The notes under the pieces: generated by a model
What the model was told of the DNA's origin: nothing
The model's database searches: none
Seen by the model: only the letters and a program-made list of their open reading frames with translations
Origin: Chlamydomonas sphaeroides
Taxonomy: Eukaryota > Chlorophyta > Chlorophyceae > Chlamydomonadales > Chlamydomonadaceae
Reading direction: 5' to 3'
NCBI GenBank assembly: GCA_001662425.1
Contig: BDDC01000006.1
Span: 122,701-186,700, forward strand
Length of the DNA: 64,000 bases
In this document: positions 1-9,414 of the stretch, piece by piece
Numbering within the stretch: the stretch's first letter is position 1
Layout: each line of letters opens with the position of its first letter
Made by a program: the position numbers and the translations under genes

Positions 1-775
1 CTGCTCGCCCCCCTCGCCCCTGTCACCACCACCACCGCCGTCGCCGCGGCCACCCAAGCCTCCGCGGCCCCCTACACCACCCAAGCCGCCGGCTGCACGC
101 CCCCCTCCTCCATCACCCAGGCCGCCGTCGCCCCCACCTCCCTCTCCTACGCCCGACGCCCCTGCTGTCCTGACCCCACCGGGGGCCGCCTCCCCTCCGC
201 CCTCGCCCAGCCCGCCCTCGCCGCCTCCACCACCGCCGCCCTCTCCCAAGCCGCCCTCGCCGGCGCCGCCGCCGCCGCCCTCCCCCAAGCCGCCCTCGCC
301 CCCGCCTCCGTCCCCGGCACCGGACGCTTCCATTCGGACTCCCCCGGCTCCCCCGGGCGGGGCCTCCTCCCCACCTTCTCAACTCCCGTGCCTGGATGAT
401 GATGACGACGGCTGCTCGCCGCCCTCGCCTCCTTCACCTCCTGCGCCTAAGCCCCCTCGACCGCCCAAGCCTTCGCCTCCTCCGCGCCCGCCCAAGCCGT
501 CGCCGCCGCCTCAGCTGTCCTCGCTACCGCCGCGTCCCTCGCCCAGGCCTCCCTCGCCTCCGCGCCCGCCCAAGCCCTCTCCCCCACCGCCGCGCCCCTC
601 GCCCAGCTCGCCGAGCCCGCCCAAGCCCCCCAGCCCTCCCCGCCCGCCCAAGCCGTCCCCGCCGCCACGACCTTCGCCCAGCCCGCCGCGGCCACCTGCT
701 GTGCTGCCTTCACCTCCGCCGCTGGACATGGTCGATAACGACCGCCACCGCCGCCACCGTCGGATGATCCGCTGA
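1..775 (+). CDS. Hydroxyproline-rich cell-wall glycoprotein, 3' end only
   Basis: A single reading frame is open from base 2 to the TGA at 773-775 (257 residues visible), with no start in the window, so this is the last exon of a longer gene. It encodes almost continuous SPPPP, PPSPKPP and RPPKPSPPP motifs, the substrate pattern for prolyl hydroxylation and O-glycosylation in volvocine wall proteins. An acidic, Cys-containing break (LDDDDDGC) interrupts the Pro tract near position 395. It ends in a basic tail, LDMVDNDRHRRHRRMIR. The downstream gene at 4678-6409 has the same tail and the same DDDDD-then-PPSP layout, so the two are tandem paralogues. The extracellular wall role is inferred from composition. 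No Pfam-like folded domain is visible in this part. Confidence 0.75.
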   Translation, partial: CSPPSPLSPPPPPSPRPPKPPRPPTPPKPPAARPPPPSPRPPSPPPPSPTPDAPAVLTPPGAASPPPSPSPPSPPPPPPPSPKPPSPAPPPPPSPKPPSPPPPSPAPDASIRTPPAPPGGASSPPSQLPCLDDDDDGCSPPSPPSPPAPKPPRPPKPSPPPRPPKPSPPPQLSSLPPRPSPRPPSPPRPPKPSPPPPRPSPSSPSPPKPPSPPRPPKPSPPPRPSPSPPRPPAVLPSPPPLDMVDNDRHRRHRRMIR

Positions 776-1624
776 GCCGCCCTCTCACGCACGGCCTTAT
801 GCGCCCCAGAAGACCAAGGAGCGGTTGCACTGTGGGGTTGCTGACTGGCTGGCTGGCTGGCTGCCTGCTGGATCTGATCCTGGCTGCTCGCTGTCCTGCT
901 GGCGTTGTTGGCAGGGAGCGAGCCCCGTACGTACCTAGTCATGGACGCGTGTTGGATAACTACGGCAGGATGGGCGGTGTCGGGACGTTGCCGTACACGT
1001 GGATCGCTGCCGTACATCTAGGCATCTGGTCCTACAGCTGGGTTGGGCTGCTGCTGGGTATGCGCGTCATTCATAGCGGCGGCGCTCATTCTTTGTTATT
1101 TCCAGTACAGTTACTTATAAGGTGGCGTGATGGAGGGAAGACACCGCTTGCCTGATCCACATCCAACGTTCTTGCTGAGATGTCGATTCCAGGGGTCACC
1201 CCTGCCTGTTGGTCAAATGCCGTTGGCTGGCATCGATCTGCAGAATCTGTTTCGGGAGGATTGAATGGGGATTGGGGGCGCAGCGCAGAGGCATGCGCTG
1301 GGAGGCTGAACTGCTTGACCACTTGGGTATGTGGGAAACAATGTAGGTGAACTGCGTGCGGTTGGGCATGGTGCGTAGGCTCTGCGTGACCCGCCGTACA
1401 TACGTACATGGCGTCGATGGACTCCGCACCCTACCTCGCCTCCAATGAAGGCGCACCCCCTGCTGCCGTGCTGTGGTCGCGTGTGCCCAAATGGATGGAT
1501 GGATGGATGCATGCGCTTCGCTGTTAGTTACCCTGCCGCGGATGTGTGGTATTCTTGGTCACGCACGCGGGAGAGAGGCGGCGCGTTGCGGCTGCGCAGC
1601 GACGGATGTCGCGACGTGAAGAGC

Positions 1625-1860
1625 AGGGCTCGTATCTGAGATACCCAGGTCACCCAAGTCATCCGACGTGTTGGCCACTTGCGGCTGAAGTCACCCGGAC
1701 TGGGTGATTTCAGGTGGCAGCAGGATAGCGAATTCACCCAATGTTTTTAGTTCTGCTAGGCGCTACCGTCTTCGGTGCCACCTCGGGTGACTTCCTGGCC
1801 GCAAGGCGATGGGAAGTCACCCACCCCGGGTGACTTTGCAGCGGGTAAGATACGAGCCCT
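1625..1860. mobile_element. MITE-like element with 13-bp terminal inverted repeats
   Basis: A 236-bp segment starts with agggctcgtatct (1625-1637) and ends with its exact reverse complement (1848-1860). Inside are several inverted copies of a GGGTGACTT-type motif: GGGTGACTTCC at 1785-1795 pairs perfectly with GGAAGTCACCC at 1812-1822, and GAAGTCACCC pairs with GGGTGATTTC at about 1687-1711. The element has no coding capacity. I could not identify a clear target-site duplication, so classification as a miniature inverted-repeat transposon is inferred from structure only. Confidence 0.5.
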
Positions 1861-2831
1861 AGTGGAGAGCGAGGGCCGCCGCGACTCAGATGTAAGCAGT
1901 GACGGTCCCGCTAGCGCACGCCGCACTCTCGACGCCTGGGGCTCGCCGCCGCCCGGCGTTCGCCGATGCCTGCCCCGCTCTGGCGTTTGCTCTGAGCACG
2001 CACGGATTCCGCCCAGCGACGCTCCGCCCGCCGGCTCCCACAAGGAAGCCCATAGGACCTGCCAGCCGCAGCTAGCCCAGCTCGACACGCCACTGAGCAG
2101 ATTTAGCCATTTAAAGGCGGAACGGATCGTGTGTGATGTTTATGATAAACTAGAACGAAGTCACAAAAAGGAGTATCTGTAACCTGCGAAAACGTGAATT
2201 CATCGATATTTCCTGCGTAGTCTGGGATGAAAGGTGACGGCAGGCAGGCCACAAGGCCGAAGACAGGAGTGCAGCTGTGCAGCGTACCTGAGCGCGTAAC
2301 TGCGCGTTATCCAGCCAAACATGTTGAGGGGGTCCGCTGGCTGCTACTGGCGCGGGGCCACGACAACCCAGCCCAACCCAACGCAACGGGAACCGAACCT
2401 GTGGAATGGGGTTGGCGCGCAGCGACTTGGTCAGGAGACGTCATGAAGCATGGTGTCGAGTTGTTTGTGACGTGCGTGTTCGCCCCGTGATGGCTGCCTT
2501 CGTTCCGCGTGCCCCGCCTCCATGGAAGGTGAGGAGCCAGGGCGGCATGCCTGGGCGCCCCCACGTGGCCCCGCACACCGAGCGAATCGCCGATCACGGT
2601 AGCGAGCGAGCGCCATTCGCGCGCAACACCAAGGCCCGCCCGGGCGGGCCCAGATAGGCGGATGGAGGCAGAGCTGCCGTGGCAGGTGGCACGGCAGATA
2701 GATGAGCTCGGCACGCACTTGATTGGCTGCAATCAAAAGAGCCTAGTCAATACGCTGTACCTAGAAGGTGCAGCGCACCACGCGTGACCCGTGCGTGGGG
2801 CACGACTGGGCGCACGAGCAAGGAGCGCCCC

Positions 2832-2857
2832 CTGCCTGGGGCCCGGGCCCCAGGCAG
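2832..2857. repeat. 26-bp perfect palindrome
   Basis: CTGCCTGGGGCCC is followed immediately by its exact reverse complement, without a loop. It sits in the spacer between the two wall-protein genes. Its function is unknown. Confidence 0.7.
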
Positions 2858-4395
2858 CACATGCCCCTGTGTCACATACACGGCGGGCCCTGCGCTCGTC
2901 GGCACGTCCGTCGGCAGCAGCGAGCGAGGAGGCCCTGCTGGTCGGCAGCGCCGTGACTTGCGGGCGCCTGGAGGAGGCGGGCGCGCAGCCGCGCGTTCGT
3001 GACACAGCAGCCCACACGCCAGTGGCGAGGCAGAATCGATGCCAAAAAAGAACGACGTCAATACCCCGTAACCTATGCCATGCTGCGTGGGCCCCCTCCA
3101 TCCCCGGCATGCCGATGACGCGCCGTCGTGCGTGCGTGAGGGCTGGGCGCACGGTGTGTATGCATGACCCTGGGCTGGGTTCGCCCCTACCTCCGCTGTG
3201 CGATGCGGGCGGCGTACGTGCGTGCGGCATGTGTAGACAGGGATGCGGCACCGGCAGCGCCCGCGTCCGGCAGCTAGCTGCAGACAGGCGCACGCACGCA
3301 CCTACCGGGTCATGCACGCACAGCACGGCAAGCCAGCATGTATGTCTGACTCAGGGCAGGCAGGGCTAGCAGAGCGCGACGCGCGCGGGCTGGGGGCGGA
3401 GCTGGTCAGCAGCTGCTGCCGCCCCGACGTACGTGTTCGTTGGTGAGCGGTGGCGCGGCGCGTGCATGGCGGCGTGCATACATGCCGGCATGCATGTTAA
3501 GGGGAGGGGTGGCAGCCGCTAGTGTGGAGGTGGCAAGGCGCCCGCACCGTGCGTGCCATTGACGGCGCAGCGAGCAGCGCCTGCGTGAGGGGCGGGGCGG
3601 GGCCGGCGGGGCACGGCCCTGGGATTGTGCGGCCCTGCTGTCTGAGCCTGTCTTGGGCACGCACTGGCTGCCGGCGGCCCCCTGTTCCCCAAGGCTTCCC
3701 AACGCCGGCCCGGCCCGGTGCGTGGCATTTTGTTGCGGCCCCGGCGCTGGGCAGCCCTGTCTGCAGACTTGCGTTTCATGCCTTGCGGCTTGCTTGCCCA
3801 GCTCGATCGTCGCGTGCTGCTGTGGCCGGTTGCGTGCGTGCGCCTAGCCTGCGTGCGCGGCAGGTCCTGGCCGCCAAGTTGTTGTGCGAACCCTAAGGCC
3901 CGGGTATGGACGCGGGCTGCACTAGACGCTGGGTAGGGCACACTCCCAAGGTAGCCAGTGCGCAGCTGCGTGTCATGATTGGCTGCGGCGTGAAGGCGGG
4001 GGGAAGAGCGCGAGCGCGAGAAGTACGTAGCCCGGCGCAGCTGTCCTGACCTGGTAACGCTCCTCCCTTGCACCTGCACGCACTTGGCTATGTGATAGGT
4101 GGCAAGTAGCATTGCGGCCGCACCGAGTCGCCGGGTGCCAGTGTGTTCTGGAGCCCGTGCGTCCAGGGCGCCCCGACCGCCATGTCGAACGTCCGTAAAG
4201 CTGTTCTGTCGGACAGCGCCTAACCGCGTGCTGCCGCGAAGCTTATGCATGGATTCCCCACATCGCGTGTGCGGTGTGCGTTGTTGCCTGATGGCCGTGG
4301 CTAGACGGGCAAGCTTTACCGCGGACGACCTTGCCGTATGAACGCGAACTCACGCATCACTTGAACATAAGCGCTCGCAGGCCAGCACATGGACA

Positions 4396-4402
4396 TATAT
4401 AA
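4396..4402 (+). promoter_or_regulatory. Candidate TATA box of the second wall-protein gene
   Basis: TATATAA lies 276 bases before the ATG at 4678, in the only AT-rich stretch nearby. The distance would leave a 5' untranslated region of roughly 250 bases. The assignment is positional only. Confidence 0.35.
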
Positions 4403-4677
4403 CCTGTACTACCGCACATCAGTACGCAGAGCTTCAGACAACTACTGACGCCCAGTTGGCATAGTAGGCTGCCCGAGCCATCGGCGACGCGGCGTCGTCG
4501 TCCTTCCTTGATTAGTGATTGGTGAGTGAGTGACCAGCGGCGTGATCTTTTTCCTCGAACCTTCTCCTGTCGGTTATTGCCCGTACGCGTGCGATGTGAC
4601 CTCGGCGTCGACCTGCCCACCGCCGCAGGCTCACCCAACCGCGCGCGCGCCGGGACCGCCTTACAGCTTGACAACCC

Positions 4678-6409
4678 ATGGGGCACCTACGCCCCATAGG
4701 CGGTAGCCGCCTCGCTGCCCTGGCGGCGACGGTCCTGGTGGCGCTATGTGCCATTCGCCAGGTGAGCGGAAGCCAGGCCGAGGGACGGATTAAATTCCCG
4801 CGTATATATCGGGCCGCTTCCGGCCGCCGGCCAGGACGACGATGTTCCTTAGGGCCGGGGGGGAAGGCAGAGAACAGGCAAGCCGTTGTGCCTGCGATCT
4901 CTGCCGGCTGCCCGCGCTGCCCGTCCGCTAGCCCCCCTGCCGGGCCTGCGCACCTGAACGCGCTAGATGTTGGTGTTGGGTGCGGCTGTCTCGGTATCAG
5001 GAGGAATCGTGTCTGGGAGTCCCTCCCACCCTCTTGCGTGGCGCGCCCACCCATCTGACCCGCGGGGCTCCTGCGCCCGCGCGCCGTTCACCCTCTCTCG
5101 CTCAGGTCGCTGCCGGCGTTGAGATCTTCTGCGGCTGCACGGTGGATGCGCTGCGCAAGTGCGACGACTGGGGCGCCACGCCCATCTGCCGCGAGTCGTA
5201 CTTTGCCATCGGCGGCCCTGACTCCGACATGGCCCTCGTTGCCAGCGTGGCGTGGTTCCAGGTGCGTACCTGGGGTCTCAGGAACCAACCCCAGGTAGGG
5301 GCGCACAGCAGCAAGCCACCGCCCCAACCCTCGGCACTCAACCCCTGTGTCCCCTGCGCGCGACGCCAGTGCCCTGCCCTGCCATGCCGCTCGGCAAGGA
5401 GGCCTCGCAATCAGCCCTCGCCTGCCATGCTTACTCTATGTCGGACCCGCCCGCCCGCACCGCCTTGTTTCGTGCCTTGCCTTCGTTCCCACCCCCACAG
5501 ACCGAGTTCTTCACCTTCCCCTACCCCGCCGCCGGCCAAAACCTGCGCACCGTGGCCCCCTGGTCCATGAGCGCCGGCGATGGCAGCGCCGTGCACCGCA
5601 TCGACGTCAGCACCCTGGCCCGCGGCTCCAGCGACATCGGCACCACGCAGAAGTTCCTGTCGGCGCGTGTGTTTCTGAAGGACGACGGCACGGCCGAGGT
5701 GCGCAGCAGCAGCGGCGTGCGTGCCAGGCCACATACTGTGCAGGGGGCGGGCGGGCGGGCGTGACTCGCTCGGTTCCTGCAGCTAGGCCCGGCAGGTGCG
5801 GCACACAGCGACCGCAGCCAGGCGCCTCCGGGCTACAGCGGCCGCGTACGGCGGCTTAGCCAGCAAGCATCAACCACCCAGCCGCTCGGCAGGCGGGGGC
5901 TCGCGCCAGGGCATTCGCTCGGCGCTGTCTGACGCGGGCCTTCATCCGCGCGTCGGCCACGGCCTTGATCTGCACGCACGCGCGTGCCCCTCTGCGCGCA
6001 GATCAAGACCAAGTTCGCGTATGGCACGACCGTGGTGCCGGGCGGCGATGACGATGACGACGATACCAGCAGCGGCGGCAGCGCCTCGCCATCGCCGCCC
6101 CCGCCGCCGTCGCCACGGCCACCCAAGCCTCCCTCGCCACCCAAGCCGCCCTCCCCGAAGCCGCCCCGGCCGCCCAAGCCCCCCTCGCCTCCCCGCCCGC
6201 CCAAGCCGTCCTCGCCGCCCAAGCCGCCCTCGCCCAAGCCGCCGCGGCCGCCCAAGCCCCCTAGCCCTCCGCGCCCGCCCAAGCCCTCTTCGCCGCCGCC
6301 ACGCCCGCGCAGCCCGCCTCCGCGCCCGCGCAGCCCGCCGCCACGGCCGCCGCCGCTCGACTTTGTGGACGACGACCGCCACCGCCGCCACCGCCGGATG
6401 ATCCGCTGA
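4678..6409 (+). CDS. Secreted hydroxyproline-rich wall glycoprotein
   Basis: Four exons joined by phase-0 introns: 4678-4761, 5106-5261, 5501-5716 (or to 5698 at an earlier GT), 6002-6409; about 287 residues. Exon 1 is a signal peptide (MGHLRPIGGSRLAALAATVL start, hydrophobic core, AIRQ end). Exons 2 and 3 encode a globular N-terminal domain of about 120 residues with several Cys (EIFCGCTVDALRKC, TPICRES) that I do not recognise. Exon 4 begins IKTKFAYGTTVV, runs through a DDDDDD stretch, then about 85 residues of PPKPPSP/SPPPRP repeats, and ends DFVDDDRHRRHRRMIR. It is the tandem paralogue of the gene at 1-775. Secretion and wall deposition are inferred from the signal peptide and the hydroxyproline-type repeats. 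The conserved His/Arg tail is unusual for this class. Confidence 0.8.
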
Positions 6410-6917
6410 GCCGCCCCCTCACGGCCGCTCAGTCTGTGACAGCAGTTGCCGTGCCTGTGCCACGACACACACTGGCTGGCTTTAGCTGCGGCGTGCGTGC
6501 GGTTGGCGGCATTGGTGTCGCTTGAGGCCGCGGACTCCGTACATAGGTTTGGATAAGATTCTGTACATCGGCCTGGGCCTTGCAGCACATGTGCAGGCTG
6601 TGGGCGAGGGCGTTGCTGTACATAGCCGTGTATGTGTGTTTATAGCTGGGCAATTGCCCTGGTGGTGCCGGCTGTCCCCGCCGGCGTGTTCCTAGCCGTC
6701 TGCATTCATGACAACTTGCTTGCGTGTGCGCCTTTCCTCAACACTTATGTTTGTTGGCCTAGAACATTACCACCCAAGCTTCCCATACATACCAGTACCC
6801 TTCGTCCGGCGGAGTCGATGTTGTGGGAGCGAGCTGCGGTGTGCAGGTATCAAGACGCGGGTGCGTGCGTGCGTGGCGGGTGCCACGGCTTGGCGAGTGC
6901 GGCGCCACCGTGCGTGT

Positions 6918-6922
6918 TTGTA
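6918..6922 (+). terminator. TGTAA polyadenylation signal
   Basis: TGTAA, the usual green-algal nuclear polyadenylation signal, is about 510 bases after the stop of the wall-protein gene. Long 3' untranslated regions of this size are common in these algae. Confidence 0.45.
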
Positions 6923-8026
6923 AGCACGAATTGATGGATGCGCTGCACCGAACAGCCAGGGCCTCACTGCCGCGCGTGCGCCATGTGAACCCATTTGGCG
7001 CAGCAGCAGCAGCCCACCTAGCCTGCTGATTCGGCAGTCCTGCAGCCCATGGGCAATTGAGGCAGCCCCCGCGCGTGCGTGGTTGCTCTCCTGCTGACAC
7101 CCTGGTCACGCTGCTCGAGTAGTACCAAACAGCCGTGCATGGGGCAAACGCCATCGGGCGGCGGCCTCGCTGGAGATATCCATCCCCAAGCCCGGGCGCG
7201 CGCAGCCCCGGGCACACAGGCCCCGCCACGCGCATCAGCTCCGAGCCAGGAGCGGGCCGTTGCTGGGCCGAACTGCTGCGTCCGTGAGGTTCATTGCCGG
7301 CGCTGGCGCAGGGCTATGCGTCTTCACCCAGCCGCCTGGCACCCAGGGCCAGGCGCCCCGCGCGCTGCGCGGACTGACATGTTCCTCCGTGCCCCTCGGC
7401 CCTGCGAGTGCCAGCGCCGCGGCCCTGGCTGGTCTGTCTCCACGACCGAGGCCACACCGAGCTCCATTCCGCAGTGCCCGCCACCTGCCGCCTCCAACCT
7501 ACGCGTCGCCCAGGTCACGCGATCCGCCGCATGCAAACGCACGACAGCTTTGGGAATTCACCCCCTTCCGCCTTTCGCTTCCTCTTCCTCCTTTGTTGTG
7601 CTCGGCTGCTACAAGTCCATCAACGCCTGTTGGCCAGAGGCGCCAGTTGCCCCCACGACACCCAGTGTTGCCGCGCTACTCCCGACGACGGCCGCTCCAG
7701 CACCCGAGCCGCGCGCCTGCCCCTACAGCCCCGCCCGCAGCAGCACAGTTCTCCCTACCCCGCACCTGCCGCCAGCTCCCACCGCTCGCAGCGCGCAACA
7801 CATGGCTAATGCGACGCACACGGGAGCACTCTCTATGCAGCCGGGTCCCTGCCGCTGCGCGAGACCTCCGCCCGACCGTACCCAGGCACACGGCCGCACG
7901 CACCGGCCGGCCTCACGCTCTACTCCTCACGCACGCTCTCGTCACTTCAGGTAGGCCCTGCACCGATAGTGCCAGGCCGGATGGCCGGCCCGAGCCGCCT
8001 GCACGCAGCCGCCTGCTCGTTACGCC
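6923..8026. other. Intergenic, no supported gene
   Basis: This is a convergent intergenic stretch between the + wall-protein gene and the - coiled-coil gene, likely containing the 3' untranslated region of the latter. Long open frames here are uninterrupted only because of high GC; they show no motif or consistent splice structure. Confidence 0.55.
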
Positions 8027-9119
8027 TCACTGCAGGTCGCGGCTGGACTTGATGACGAGCCGCCGCTTGGGCGGCGCCACCGCCAGCACCAGCAGCGCCG
8101 CCAGAGCCACTATGAGGCTCAGCGACACCTTGCTCTCAGTCCAAGACAGCCAAGTCGCCGGCCCGCAGCCCAGCGCCGCCCGCCGCGCCGCGGCCGCCGC
8201 ACCTGAGCCGCCGGACGCGGCTCCCGCCTCTGCACCGTCCTCATCCAAGCCCTCATCGTCCTCCGCGTCTGCGGTGCGGCGGGGACCAAGGTTCCGGTTG
8301 CCGCTACAGGCACAGCGGTACTCGGCACCCTGCTCAGGGCATTGTTTTTTGGCGAACATGCGCTATTGCAAACGCGCGCACTTGCCAAGGCAATGGGGCC
8401 AACGCGCGCTGTGGACCGGGGGGGGGGTGAGGCGGGCGACTGCCGTACGTGGCGGCGTGCGGTCTGCCGCACCTGCTTCCGCAGCGGCCCCGTGGCCGTC
8501 TTTGCTGCACTGCACCTCGTCCAGCTCCTTCTGCAGCCGCGCCAGCTGCGAGGAGCGGGCGAAAGCAGCACGGGGGGGACACACAGGAGCCGGCATGAGA
8601 TCCACGGACGGCGCCGCAGGGGTGCCTGGCTGCTGGGCCTGCGGCGCCGCCAGCTGCATGCAGGAGCCGCGCCACCGTCGTCGCCATGCGCGCCACTTCC
8701 CGGCTGCCCCCCGCGACCCGCTCCACCTTGCCCACATACATCCACCCCAGCCCGCCACGCCACACGCACGCAGCCGGTCTTCGCTTGGGACAGAGGCCAG
8801 GTCTGGGTCCCGCCGACCACACTACCCGCAGCAGCCCTAGCTTGCGACCCTCCATTCCGCAACGCACCTCGCGATCCCTGTCCTTGACCTCCATGTGCAG
8901 CCGCTGCACCTCGGTCTCAAGCTCCTTGGCGCGGAGGAAGTGCTCCGAGCCCGCCGCGCCCCCGCCCGAGGCCTTGGCCTTGGCCTTGCCCTCGCCATCG
9001 TCCGCCGGCGCTGCGCCCAACTTGAGCGCGGTGCTGGCGGCGCGCAGCGAGGCCGCGAGCGCGCGCGGACCAAAGTCCAGCGCCGCCAGGGTGAGCTTGG
9101 CCGCCTCGCTGTACTCCAT
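8027..9119 (-). CDS. Small coiled-coil protein with C-terminal membrane anchor
   Basis: Minus-strand model: exon 9119-8868 starts at ATG (MEYSEAAKLTLAALDFGPRA) and ends in a charged helix (LETEVQRLHMEVKDRDRE). The next exon starts at 8545 with LARLQKELDE, continuing the coiled coil; its donor is uncertain (GAG|GTGCAG at 8516 keeps frame). The last exon, about 8332-8027, has an acidic and Ala-rich linker, a single hydrophobic span (VSLSLIVALAALLVLAV) and a short basic end (PPKRRLVIKSSRDLQ), giving about 195 residues. The layout suggests a tail-anchored or single-pass protein with its coiled coil on the cytosolic side. The family is not recognised. A start upstream of 9119 is possible because the frame stays open through the minisatellite, but no acceptable donor is seen there. 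Confidence 0.55.
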
Positions 9120-9176
9120 CCACCTGGGGGCGGGGCCAGGAGTGAGGCGGAGGCAGGAGTGAGGCGGGGGTATGGG

Positions 9177-9266
9177 GAGGCGGAGGCAGATAGTGAGGCG
9201 GAGGCAGATAGTGAGGCGGAGGCAGATAGTGAGGCGGAGGCAGATAGTGAGGCGGAGGCAGATAGT
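9177..9266. repeat. 18-bp minisatellite, five copies
   Basis: Five perfect tandem copies of gaggcggaggcagatagt, with degenerate copies on the left from about 9141. It lies in the 295-bp gap between the alpha-galactosidase stop and the start of the coiled-coil gene. Eighteen bases is a multiple of three, so the repeat leaves a long artificial open frame on the minus strand. Confidence 0.9.
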
Positions 9267-9414
9267 GAGGCGCAGCGACGCCTGCATGAAGCGCACTGCT
9301 GGCACTCATCCGTCCGGCCTTCTCATGGCTACGCGCGAAGCTTGCAGCCGGCCTTCACAGCCCCGCCTAACCTGACGGGCCCACTCGCGCCCGTTCACTG
9401 CCAAGCGCCCCGCC

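Larger units (their letters stand above)
776..4677. other. 3.9 kb spacer without a supported gene
   Basis: All open frames here are short, GC-driven and mutually overlapping, and none shows a domain, splice pattern or signal peptide. It should contain the 3' untranslated region of the first wall-protein gene; a TGTAA lies at 2178-2182 but is too distant to assign. It also holds the inverted-repeat element at 1625-1860, the palindrome at 2832-2857 and the promoter of the downstream paralogue. Confidence 0.6.

Noticed and set aside
7260..8840. 526-codon open frame on the plus strand
   Set aside because: Arg/Pro/Ala-rich composition typical of chance frames in GC-rich DNA; it overlaps the exons of the minus-strand coiled-coil gene and has no domain.
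9177..9266. CRISPR-like direct repeats
   Set aside because: The copies are contiguous with no spacers, and the sequence is eukaryotic nuclear DNA.
8334..9305. Minus-strand frame with repeated CLRLTI units
   Set aside because: The repeat is translation of the 18-bp minisatellite; only the part from MEYSEAAKL on looks like real coding sequence.
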